From: UBA5859 sp041940025
GTDB taxonomy: Bacteria; Pseudomonadota; Gammaproteobacteria; UBA5859
Direction of reading: 5' to 3'
Length of the DNA stretch: 64,000 nucleotides
Assembly (NCBI GenBank): GCA_041940025.1
Contig: JBGTSY010000007.1
Location: 80,968 to 144,967, forward strand
The notes below the pieces were generated by a model that was not told where the DNA came from, searched no databases, and was given only the letters and a program-made list of their open reading frames with translations. Below, in pieces: positions 33,445-42,210 of this stretch (positions are counted from its first letter, which is position 1; the number at the start of each line of letters is the position of its first letter). The position numbers were made by a program, and so were the translations under genes.

Positions 33445-35883
33445 ATGTTGCTTTTACTGGCGAACCAGTTCTACGGTTTAGTGAATCAATCGCCATCACA
33501 TCGCCGTGAAAGAATGCTTGCCCATTACCATTCGGACAATTATGCTTATAATCAAAACAACTGGGTATTTTACCTCATTAATGGCTTGTTAATTTCTTTG
33601 AACAGAATCATCACATTCCAAACCACCTTAACGGTAAAGCGGTTTCTTTTACTCGCGACAACCTTAGTTGCACTGTCGTCCATCCAGGCACATGGACAAG
33701 TCACAGAAGCCTCCATTCGCGAAGAATTAAATTCACTCGAAGTTAATTTAGAGAAAGCCCAACAAGCCGAAGACGACGACTCCGCGCTACGTTATGCGAT
33801 TAAATTACGTACTGTTTCCGCAGAATGCTTGGACCAACAAATCAGCAGGCTGGAAAAATTCAACAAAGCCAACGTTGAGAACTCGAACTCGCCATTGCCA
33901 ATTTCAATAGGACAGGGGCGTCAAGAGAGTGAGAAAGAACAAAAGGCAGCCACAGAATTGCTGGAATTCTGTAAAAATAAAAATAAACGTGCGATTTCGG
34001 TTGTAACAGAAATCACACAAAAAGCGCAAAGCGAACTAAGTGCTCAATTAAGAACAAAAAACCCCAACGTCTTCAGTTTGATTACCGAAGCCATAAGAGC
34101 CGACTGGCCCTGGGTCAAATGGAACCAAACTCAGTTGTTCCCTTCCCGTTACCACGCCTCTGAACTTACCTCATTGGGAATGGTATTTTTCATAAGCGTC
34201 CTTGGTGGCACCTGGCTTCGCCGACAGATCAAGCAACGCTACCAAGCAGGGCAAAAAACGCTTACTAGCAATCAACTTTTGCAACAAGCATTCGCACTCA
34301 ATGCACCCTTGTGGCTACCTCTGTATGGCGTGACATTGATTGTCGTTGCACAAACCAACTATCAGTTAGACTTGGCCCTCAATCAACTACTGCTTTTTAT
34401 TTGCGCATTAATATCAGTGGCTGTGACTTGGCATTGGATAGTCATCCTTAGTAAAAACTACCTTCCAGACACAGAAGCAGAATTACCGAGCTTATCCATT
34501 CTGCTTTTATTCATCCTCATCTCCTTGAGCTATTTCATTTTCTATAACGAGTTTCTAAGCTTTTCTACGCCGCGACTGGCGCAAATCATCCATGTCATAC
34601 TGTTCTCTATTATTTTCATCAATTTACTCATTAGCTTTCGTCAAGTTTCCTTAGTCTTTGCGAAACATGAATTCTCCAGCACGCTTTATCGCATCGGTAG
34701 CCTCATTATCGTGCTCATGTGGTTGGGTGAAATTCTAGGATTCCACAATCTAGTCCAGTATCTGCTCTACGGTTTTAGCGGCTCTTTGCTGGTGTGGATA
34801 TTTTATTTTGTCTCTCGCATTATGATTCGGGATGCACTCAACTATCTGGAATTCGGCGACCATCGTTTCCTCTCTAATTTAAGAGGTCTGATGGGAATTC
34901 AAGGAGGAGAATCCTGGCCAGGATTGCTCTGGATCCGCTTTTTCCTCACTTTAGTGATTATCATTGTTGCGCTGCTGGCATTGATGTTTATTTGGGATCT
35001 CTCCGCCACCAGTTTTGCGTTCGCGGTAGAAGTGTTGATTGATGGATTTGACATTGGCCAGTTCCACATTACCCCAATCAAACTATTGTTTTCTATTTTT
35101 ATTGTTGCCTTATTGATGATGGCTGCAAGAACCATGAAAAATGCAATCTCAGCTTCATTGGCAGATAACAGTTCACTTGATCCTTCCGGGAAAGAGGCAG
35201 TCACGACACTGGTCGGTTATTTGGGAATTGGCCTGGTCATTTTGATTGGACTCACAATCGCTGGTTTTGATCTGACCAGTCTTGCGTTTATAGCGGGCGC
35301 ACTTTCTCTTGGTCTGGGATTTGGTTTGCAAAATATTGTCAATAATTTCGTTTCGGGCATTATTTTACTATTCGAACGCCCCGTCCGCCGAGGCGATTGG
35401 ATTCGAGTGGGCAGCACCGAAGGCAGGGTCATACAAATCAAGGTTCGCTCCACTGAAATCCGCACCTTTGATGGTGCAGACGTAGTGGTACCCAACTCCG
35501 AGCTGATTTCACAACAAGTCATCAATATGACACTGCGCGACATACACGGTCGAGTCATCATCCCCGTGGGGGTCGCCTATGGATCTGATGTCGAACTAGT
35601 CAATAAACTATTGCTGAGTGTAGCTGAGGAGCATCCGCTAATTCTGAAATCAATAACAGATAAGTTACCTATTGTTCTCTTTCGGGGGTTCGGCGACAGT
35701 GCTCTGTTATTCGAACTACGCGTTTTTATTGGCGATGTCAGCAAGATACTGAAGGTTGCCAGTGATCTTAACTTTTCAATCGAGCAAAAATTCCGGCAAA
35801 ATCAAATCCAGATCCCCTTCCCGCAACGGGATCTTCATCTGCGCTCGATGCCGCCACACTTCGGTACTGAAGCTAATGAATAA
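33445..35883 (+). CDS. Large MscS-family mechanosensitive channel (MscK/MscM-like)
   Basis: An 812-residue inner-membrane protein. A signal-peptide-like segment (KRFLLLATTLVALSSIQAHG) at about 65-85 precedes a coiled-coil-rich periplasmic domain (residues 90-230). About eight hydrophobic helices follow, then the MscS pore helix and beta domain: FIAGALSLGLGFGLQNIVNNF, FERPVRRGDWI, FDGADVVVPNS. It opens under membrane tension to release osmolytes. The in-frame sequence before the signal is odd, so the true start may be internal (for example the TTG near 33598). It is convergent with the symporter gene (24 bp). Confidence 0.85.
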   Translation: MLLLLANQFYGLVNQSPSHRRERMLAHYHSDNYAYNQNNWVFYLINGLLISLNRIITFQTTLTVKRFLLLATTLVALSSIQAHGQVTEASIREELNSLEVNLEKAQQAEDDDSALRYAIKLRTVSAECLDQQISRLEKFNKANVENSNSPLPISIGQGRQESEKEQKAATELLEFCKNKNKRAISVVTEITQKAQSELSAQLRTKNPNVFSLITEAIRADWPWVKWNQTQLFPSRYHASELTSLGMVFFISVLGGTWLRRQIKQRYQAGQKTLTSNQLLQQAFALNAPLWLPLYGVTLIVVAQTNYQLDLALNQLLLFICALISVAVTWHWIVILSKNYLPDTEAELPSLSILLLFILISLSYFIFYNEFLSFSTPRLAQIIHVILFSIIFINLLISFRQVSLVFAKHEFSSTLYRIGSLIIVLMWLGEILGFHNLVQYLLYGFSGSLLVWIFYFVSRIMIRDALNYLEFGDHRFLSNLRGLMGIQGGESWPGLLWIRFFLTLVIIIVALLALMFIWDLSATSFAFAVEVLIDGFDIGQFHITPIKLLFSIFIVALLMMAARTMKNAISASLADNSSLDPSGKEAVTTLVGYLGIGLVILIGLTIAGFDLTSLAFIAGALSLGLGFGLQNIVNNFVSGIILLFERPVRRGDWIRVGSTEGRVIQIKVRSTEIRTFDGADVVVPNSELISQQVINMTLRDIHGRVIIPVGVAYGSDVELVNKLLLSVAEEHPLILKSITDKLPIVLFRGFGDSALLFELRVFIGDVSKILKVASDLNFSIEQKFRQNQIQIPFPQRDLHLRSMPPHFGTEANE

Positions 35884-35907
35884 GAAACTAAAATTATCAT
35901 ACTTGCA

Positions 35908-37287
35908 CTAGCCTGGAGCCGTTTCTACCATCGTTTCCGTTGATGAATGAGCAGTAGCGAGACTGGGTTCTGTTGCCAACTGATTCACCAAACAACAAGC
36001 CACAATATCCCCCATCACATTCAAAGTGGTGCGAGACATATCTAATATTCTATCCACGCCCAGTAACAAGCCAATACCGGCCGCAGGAATACCCACGCCT
36101 TCTAACACCATGCTTAAAATAACGATACCCGCGCCTGGGGTGGCAGGAGAGCCAATAGAAGCAGCCACCGCAGTGGTCACGATAAACACAAATCCGAACA
36201 GGGTAATATCCACCTGAAATATTTGCGCCAGAAATAAGGTCGCCACCCCTTGATACAGGGCGGTACCACTCATATTGATGGTTGCGCCTAAAGGAATCAA
36301 AAATTGTGCAATTTCTGAGCGCACCCTTAATTCTTTTTCGACGGTTTGCAGGCTCACAGGCATCACAGCGGCGGAACTGCTGGTAGAAAATGCAAGTAAC
36401 AACACTTCCTTACTCTTTTTAAGAAATTCCCAAACGGGAATTTTAACCACCAGTCGTACCACAATGAGGTAAACAACAGCCATCACCAGTAAACCAACGA
36501 TAACCGTTAGCATATACATCATCATGCCGGTAAGCACATTGAACCCGAGATTGGCGACCAATCGCGCCATTAAGCCAAAAACGGCAAAGGGGGCTAACCA
36601 CATAGCCCAGGACACCACACGCATGCTTACTTCTTGTAACGCGCCAAGCAATTCGAACAGCGGCTGGGCTTGTTTTGGTGGAATAGACAACAAAGCAAAA
36701 CCCAAAACGCCCGCAAATAAAATCACCTGTAACATCTCTCCCGAGACCATTGACGCCATGGGGTTTTTGGGCAATAGAGCCATCACTTTCTCTGGTACAT
36801 CCGACAATGAGGGTAAATTCATCTCGCTATTATTCGTTTTAACTGGCTGTTCAACCGTCACCCCCAAAGTTTCATACTGGATCCATTTACCAGGCTCAAT
36901 AAGGATGGCAGCGGTGATCCCGATGGTGGTCGCTAACGCTGTACTAATTAAGAAAAAACTTAAGGCGACACCACTAATTTTTTTCAACGCTTGTGGATTT
37001 TTTACTGAAGCCAGTCCTCGCACCACTGAAGCTAATACCAAAGGCACAACAATCATCTGAATTAATCCGAGAAACAGCTGCCCTGGCAACGCCAACCAAA
37101 CCGTCAGCGCGGCGACAATTTGCGGATCGATTAAGCCTAGGTCTGGCCCCAGAAAAAGCCCTGTCACAATGCCAATCACTAAGCCGATCATCACCTTTAG
37201 CCAGAGTCGACCCTCAATTAAGTGTTCCAGTTTTTCACTTAACTCCGTTAAAGGTTGCAGATGGATCTGCTTCGATTTGAATATCAT
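35908..37287 (-). CDS. Dicarboxylate/amino acid:cation symporter (DAACS family)
   Basis: About 459 residues with some eight TM helices and two hairpin loops. The family loops are visible: FSTSSSAAVMPVSLQTVEK (HP1 serine-rich) and GATINMSGTALYQGVATLF with the NMxGT cation-binding motif, then AASIGSPATPGAGIVILSMVL (HP2) and GVDRILDMSRTTLNVMGD. It transports glutamate, aspartate or C4-dicarboxylates with Na+ or H+. The start at 37287 has GGAGG 8 nt upstream; the frame is open to 37329. Substrate cannot be told from sequence. Confidence 0.9.
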   Translation of the reverse strand: MIFKSKQIHLQPLTELSEKLEHLIEGRLWLKVMIGLVIGIVTGLFLGPDLGLIDPQIVAALTVWLALPGQLFLGLIQMIVVPLVLASVVRGLASVKNPQALKKISGVALSFFLISTALATTIGITAAILIEPGKWIQYETLGVTVEQPVKTNNSEMNLPSLSDVPEKVMALLPKNPMASMVSGEMLQVILFAGVLGFALLSIPPKQAQPLFELLGALQEVSMRVVSWAMWLAPFAVFGLMARLVANLGFNVLTGMMMYMLTVIVGLLVMAVVYLIVVRLVVKIPVWEFLKKSKEVLLLAFSTSSSAAVMPVSLQTVEKELRVRSEIAQFLIPLGATINMSGTALYQGVATLFLAQIFQVDITLFGFVFIVTTAVAASIGSPATPGAGIVILSMVLEGVGIPAAGIGLLLGVDRILDMSRTTLNVMGDIVACCLVNQLATEPSLATAHSSTETMVETAPG

Positions 37288-37654
37288 CTTTCGGCCTCCG
37301 TAAACCGATTTCCCGATGGGGCGCAGCATGAACTATAGAGAAAAAACTCTATTTGTTTTAGATCACGCACTTTGTGAAATTTATTCGGTAGAAAAGAAAT
37401 TAGGATAACAGAAGCGAGTCACGTGAGAATGAATCACAAAAGTGATGAGGCATCGGATATTTGACAAAACCGGAAATTGAGCACAAGTATTGGTGCCACA
37501 ACAGATAATTCTGTCTACCTTCATCTTTCAACCCCTCAAACATAAATTGCTACAAAACGTCGTTTAGAACTGAGAACTTATTATGAAAAACTTAAACCAA
37601 TAGGTAGATAAATCTCTTGTTTCTCACAGCATTCGTAAAATCATCAAAATACAT

Positions 37655-38611
37655 TTAATGCTTTACCCCTCTCTTTTTCTTGCTGCTGTTGGATGTGCCC
37701 AAGGGCTTCACTGTATTAGGTAGATGATTCAGAACCAAATCAGCGAAGGCGAGTAGCGCAGCGCGGCGCGGAAAATTGCGACGAAACACCAGGGAAATGC
37801 GCCGTGACGCATGGGCAATCTCCAAGGGTTGTGCCACCACGCCACTGCCCGTGGTGAGCGATCCCCCCATCGCCAATGCCGGGATGAGGGTAATACCATA
37901 ATTTGCCCCCACCAAACGGATCAAGGTTTCTAAACTACCGGCCCGCAAATCAGATTGACTCTGCTGTAATTGATGCTCATTGATATGACACAACTCCATC
38001 GCCTGTTGCGCCAAACAGTGACCATCCGCTAGCAGCAACAGATTCTGCGAATATAAATCACCTAGTCTTATTTTCTCCTTGGTATAAAAGTCATGACGCC
38101 GCGGATAGGCGACCCAAAAAGGTTCTTGAAACAGCGGCACCGAGTCTAGATCCCTCGCGTCCACTGGGGACGCAAGCAGTGCCGCATCGATTTCGTGGCG
38201 TTCTAATCGCGCCAATAAAGAATCTGTTATCTCTTCTGTCAAAGCCAACTGCGTCTGCGGCAACTGTTTTTTCATGGGAGCTAGAATCAACGGAATGAGA
38301 TACGGACTCAGAGTGGGGATCACCCCTAAACGCAAGGGCCCTGCTAAGGGATCCAGATGGGTGTTGGCCAATAACTCAATGGTTTCCACATGTTCGATGA
38401 TTTGCCGCGCATGATCCAGGATCTGCTCTCCCACCGGGGTGACTTCCACCGCACGGTTATCACGCTCAAACAGCGCCACACCTAACTCCTCTTCCAACTT
38501 CTTTATCTGTCCACTCAATGTCGGCTGACTGACACAACAGCGTTCCGCAGCCTGACCAAAGTGCCGGGTTTCGGCGACGGCTATGATGTATTTAAGATCC
38601 CGTAAATTCAT
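37655..38611 (-). CDS. oxyR: Hydrogen-peroxide sensor OxyR (LysR family)
   Basis: A 318-residue LysR-type regulator. The N-terminal HTH has MNLRDLKYIIAVAETRHFGQ and CVSQPTLSGQIKKLE. The regulatory domain contains LLLADGHCLAQQAMELC: with this start the cysteines fall at 199 and 208, the exact positions of the redox disulfide of E. coli OxyR. Start at 38611 gives the typical OxyR N-terminus; the frame extends 8 residues further to 38635. It is divergent from katG, with dps after katG: both are classical OxyR targets. The C-terminus has a basic Lys-rich tail. Confidence 0.94.
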   Translation of the reverse strand: MNLRDLKYIIAVAETRHFGQAAERCCVSQPTLSGQIKKLEEELGVALFERDNRAVEVTPVGEQILDHARQIIEHVETIELLANTHLDPLAGPLRLGVIPTLSPYLIPLILAPMKKQLPQTQLALTEEITDSLLARLERHEIDAALLASPVDARDLDSVPLFQEPFWVAYPRRHDFYTKEKIRLGDLYSQNLLLLADGHCLAQQAMELCHINEHQLQQSQSDLRAGSLETLIRLVGANYGITLIPALAMGGSLTTGSGVVAQPLEIAHASRRISLVFRRNFPRRAALLAFADLVLNHLPNTVKPLGTSNSSKKKRGVKH

Positions 38612-39017
38612 TTCGAAGACAACGCTTTGCGTCATTGGTTTAAACGATAAATTCAGTATAAGAAATTGAAACCAGTTATGACAGCTATTTCCTACACCTG
38701 GTCGAGAGCAGTGTCACTTCTCGTCCCTAATGATTTCATTCATTTGGAGCAGACGCCCTCTTTTTGACCAATGACAGCTATCGATTGAGTACACAGCCTG
38801 ATTCCTAAAGATAGGAAGATGAGCGCTGTAACGTATTCATCATCGTCAAAACCTATTGACTATATCGACACAAACAATTTTTAATTTTGTCTGGCAAGTC
38901 GTACATTAAAACAGTGGTTGGCAATGAATCAAGAACGAGTGAATCGAGGCGACTGTGATGAATCATCTCTTAGAGCGCAATCACATTATTAAACTCATTT
39001 AGAAAGGATGAACAACT
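38612..39017. promoter_or_regulatory. oxyR-katG divergent control region
   Basis: About 400 bp between oxyR and katG. A possible katG promoter is TTGACT (38856-38861) with an AT-rich -10 near 38880. ATAG and CTAT elements are scattered here (for example 38778-38781 and 38811-38814), but I could not line up the four-element ATAG-N7-CTAT OxyR consensus. OxyR control is inferred from gene order. Confidence 0.45.
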
Positions 39018-41174
39018 ATGTCTGAAAACAAATGCCCGGTAATGCACGGCGCTGCAACAAAGAGTAGCCAGACAAACATGGAATGGTGGCCCAAAGCGCT
39101 GAATCTCGACATTCTTCATCAACAGGACAACAAAACAAATCCACTTGGAGTGAACTTTGACTATCAGCAAGAGGTGCAGACACTCGATTTTGCCGCTTTG
39201 AAAAAAGATCTGATCGCCTTGATGACCGACAGTCAAGATTGGTGGCCGGCGGACTGGGGTCACTATGGTGGTTTGATGATCCGTCTGTCCTGGCATGCGG
39301 CTGGCTCCTACCGTATTGCTGACGGCCGCGGTGGTGCCGGTACCGGTAACGTGCGTTTTGCGCCCCTGAACTCTTGGCCCGACAACGGTAACCTAGACAA
39401 GGCGCGCCGCTTATTGTGGCCAATCAAAAAGAAGTACGGTAACAAGCTGAGCTGGGCCGATCTCATCGCCTATGCCGGTACCGTTGCTTATGAATCCATG
39501 GGACTAAAAACATTCGGTTTTGGTTTCGGCCGCGCCGACATCTGGCATCCGGAAAAAGACATCTACTGGGGATCAGAGAAGGCGTGGCTGGCACCCACAG
39601 ACAGTGAAGGCAGTCGCTGGTCTGGCGAGCGAGAATTGGAAAAACCCCTAGCTGCGGTGATGATGGGCTTGATCTATGTGAATCCCGAAGGTGTGGATGG
39701 AAAACCTGATCCCATGCTCACCGCAAGGGACATGCGCACAACCTTTGCCCGTATGGCCATGAACGATGAAGAAACCGTCGCCCTCACCGCTGGCGGCCAC
39801 ACTGTGGGTAAAGCCCATGGTAATGGCGATGCTGCACTACTCGGAGCTGAACCGGAAGCGGCTCCGTTAGAAGATCAGGGTTTTGGTTGGCTCAATAAAA
39901 GCACGCGAGGCATTGGCCGGAACACGATCACCAGCGGCCTGGAAGGTGCCTGGACAACCCACCCAACCCAATGGGATAACGGTTACTTCGAGATGTTGTT
40001 TCAGCACGAGTGGGTCCTCGATAGCAGTCCTGCGGGAGCCAAACAGTGGGTTCCGAAAAACATTAAAGAAGAAGAGATGCCTGTGGACGCCGAGGATCCC
40101 TCAAAGCGTGTGATGCCAATCATGACCGATGCAGACATGGCTTTGAAAGTGGATCCGGAGTACCGCAAAATTTCCGAGCGATTTGCCAAAGATCCGGAAT
40201 ACTTCGCGCAAACCTTCGCTCGCGCTTGGTTTAAACTCACTCACCGTGATATGGGTCCCAAAGCACGTTATGTGGGTCCAGAGGTACCCAAAGAAGAGCT
40301 GATTTGGCAGGATCCTATTCCCGCAGGTAACACAGACTATGATGTGCAGGCAGTGACAAACAAGATTGCCGCCAGTGGTTTAAGCATTAGCGACATGGTG
40401 ACCACCGCCTGGGATAGCGCCAGAACCTTTCGTGGTTCAGACATGCGTGGCGGCGCTAATGGTGCACGTATTCGTCTGGCTCCAATGAAAGACTGGGAGG
40501 GCAATGAACCCACGCGCTTAAACGAGGTACTAACCACCCTTAATCCCATCGCTGCCGAGAGCGGCGCCAGCATCGCAGATGTGATTGTGCTGGCAGGTAA
40601 CCTTGGTGTAGAGCAGGCTGCCAAGGCCGCAGGCATCGATATTAAAGTACCCTTCACTCCGGGGCGAGGTGATGCGACGGATGAGATGACCGATGCTGAG
40701 TCCTTCGAACCATTGGAGCCAATCCACGATGGTTATCGCAACTGGCTGAAGAAAAATTATGCGGTAAATGCCGAACAGTTAATGCTAGATCGTACCCAGT
40801 TAATGGGCCTGACCGCACCGGAGATGACAGTGTTAGTGGGCGGTATGCGTGTGTTGGGCACCAATCATGGCGGCAGCAAACAGGGTGTGTTCACCGATCG
40901 TGTAGGCACTTTGACCAATGATTTCTTCGTCAACTTAACGGATATGAACTACAGTTGGATACCGACCGGTGAGAACCTGTACGAAATCCGCGAGCGTCAA
41001 TCGGATCAAGTCAAATGGACGGCAACCAGAGTCGATCTGGTGTTTGGCTCTAACTCTATTCTGCGTGCCTATGCTGAAGTCTATGCGCAGGATGATAACC
41101 AGGAAAAATTCGTGCAGGATTTTGTCGCCGCCTGGACCAAAGTGATGGATGCGGATCGTTTTGACATAAAATAG
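39018..41174 (+). CDS. katG: Catalase-peroxidase KatG
   Basis: A 718-residue haem enzyme that breaks down H2O2. The distal site is IRLSWHAAGSYR with Arg89, Trp92 and His93. The Trp-Tyr-Met crosslink partners are Trp92, Tyr in AYAGTVAYESMG-type loop region 215-250 (GLIYVNPEGVDG) and the Met of TARDMRTTFARMAMND. The proximal haem ligand is in LTAGGHTVGKAHG. The C-terminal half is the non-haem duplicate, with VLVGGMRVLGTNHGGS. The Shine-Dalgarno AAAGGA lies 8 nt before the ATG. The gene is divergent from oxyR and 100 bp before dps. All functional residues seem present. Confidence 0.96.
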   Translation: MSENKCPVMHGAATKSSQTNMEWWPKALNLDILHQQDNKTNPLGVNFDYQQEVQTLDFAALKKDLIALMTDSQDWWPADWGHYGGLMIRLSWHAAGSYRIADGRGGAGTGNVRFAPLNSWPDNGNLDKARRLLWPIKKKYGNKLSWADLIAYAGTVAYESMGLKTFGFGFGRADIWHPEKDIYWGSEKAWLAPTDSEGSRWSGERELEKPLAAVMMGLIYVNPEGVDGKPDPMLTARDMRTTFARMAMNDEETVALTAGGHTVGKAHGNGDAALLGAEPEAAPLEDQGFGWLNKSTRGIGRNTITSGLEGAWTTHPTQWDNGYFEMLFQHEWVLDSSPAGAKQWVPKNIKEEEMPVDAEDPSKRVMPIMTDADMALKVDPEYRKISERFAKDPEYFAQTFARAWFKLTHRDMGPKARYVGPEVPKEELIWQDPIPAGNTDYDVQAVTNKIAASGLSISDMVTTAWDSARTFRGSDMRGGANGARIRLAPMKDWEGNEPTRLNEVLTTLNPIAAESGASIADVIVLAGNLGVEQAAKAAGIDIKVPFTPGRGDATDEMTDAESFEPLEPIHDGYRNWLKKNYAVNAEQLMLDRTQLMGLTAPEMTVLVGGMRVLGTNHGGSKQGVFTDRVGTLTNDFFVNLTDMNYSWIPTGENLYEIRERQSDQVKWTATRVDLVFGSNSILRAYAEVYAQDDNQEKFVQDFVAAWTKVMDADRFDIK

Positions 41175-41274
41175 CCATCAACCACAGCAAGATACCTCAG
41201 CCCAATTGACCATTGGGTTGGGGTAACGCTGTTAGAATAGATGCAAGTTTAATTCACTTATCAGGAGAATTTTC

Positions 41275-41742
41275 ATGGGCAGCATCGATATCGGACTCAA
41301 CGAAACAGATAGAACCATTATTGCAGAAGGACTAAAACGCCTATTGGCAGATTCATATACGCTCTATTTGCAAACCCACAACTTTCATTGGAATGTCACC
41401 GGACCACAGTTTCGCGAGTTACATTTGATGTTTGAAGAACATTATACAGAGCTGGCCACCGCCGTGGATGAAATTGCCGAGCGAATTCGCACCTTGGATG
41501 TGCCTGCTCCTGGCACCTATAAGGCGTTTGCAGCATTAAGTTCTATTAGAGAAACTGAAGGCGTGCCCTCGGCAAATGAAATGATAGAAATTTTGACCCA
41601 AGGACACGAACAAGTGGTCAAAACATGCCGCGAAACCCTAGCACCTGCACAAGAAGCAGGTGACGAATCCACTGCTGCTCTGGTTTCTGATCGCATGCGT
41701 GTGCATGAGAAAACAGCCTGGATGTTGCGAGCGTTGCAATAG
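41275..41742 (+). CDS. dps: Dps family DNA-binding ferritin-like protein
   Basis: A 155-residue four-helix protein. THNFHWNVTGPQFRELHLMFEEHYTEL contains the inter-subunit ferroxidase ligands (His in NFHWN, Asp/Glu in EEHYTELATAVDEIAERI). TLDVPAPGT is also typical of this family. Dps dodecamers oxidise Fe(II) with H2O2, store iron and shield DNA. The short N-terminus lacks the Lys-rich tail of E. coli Dps, so DNA binding is uncertain. AGGAG lies 9 nt before the ATG. Placement after katG and near oxyR suggests peroxide control. A short CCCAAT/ATTGGG hairpin sits between katG and dps. Confidence 0.92.
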   Translation: MGSIDIGLNETDRTIIAEGLKRLLADSYTLYLQTHNFHWNVTGPQFRELHLMFEEHYTELATAVDEIAERIRTLDVPAPGTYKAFAALSSIRETEGVPSANEMIEILTQGHEQVVKTCRETLAPAQEAGDESTAALVSDRMRVHEKTAWMLRALQ

Positions 41743-41841
41743 TTCGACCAAAAAAGGAGATTTTGTCACTCTGACGTGAATGTAGCCTTAGCATATGGCG
41801 TTAAAAATTTTAAGCTTCAGTCAATAAGAAAAGGAATGGGA

Positions 41842-42075
41842 ATGTCAGACGAGAAACCATTACAACTCACCATCTCTAATCAAGTAGTCCTTCTGATGTT
41901 TGATCAGCCCAATAAACGAAATCCGATTTATAAAACGTTTTAGCAACAATTTCCTCGAATGGCGTAGAAACATGTTTCAAGCACCAGATATGATATTAGC
42001 CCAAGTGGCTAAAGAATAAGGCAAAAAACAGAGTATGAAGATTTGTCGGTGAAGAAACCAGTATTTGAATCATAG
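41842..42075 (+). pseudogene. Relic of a crotonase (enoyl-CoA hydratase-like) gene
   Basis: The 5' end is intact with ribosome site (AAGGAATGGGA) and reads MSDEKPLQLTISNQVVLLMF then DQPNKRNP, like an enoyl-CoA hydratase N-terminus, stopping at 41943. Another frame then gives FLEWRRNMFQAPDMILAQVAKE and, after a TAA and a one-base shift, KTEYEDLSVKKPVFES to a stop at 42075. The joined tail reads like a normal protein end. The middle of the gene, about 180 residues with the active site, is deleted. Assignment to crotonase rests on the N-terminal segment only. Confidence 0.5.
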
Positions 42076-42210
42076 TGAGCGAGCCTCTGGTAAATAAGGG
42101 TACTATTCCTGAGTAAAACCAATATATCCGTATCTAGGATTTGAAATTCGAGTCTAAATAAAATAGTTCGCCAAATTTTCCTCATCAACAAGCTAATCAA
42201 TTTATACTCT

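Noticed and set aside
38612..39017. Exact OxyR operator between oxyR and katG
   Set aside because: ATAG and CTAT elements occur but the four-block N7 spacing could not be fitted.
41195..41220. CCCAAT/ATTGGG hairpin between katG and dps as a terminator
   Set aside because: The stem is short, with no T tract, and dps should be co-regulated; it may be an attenuator but this cannot be supported.
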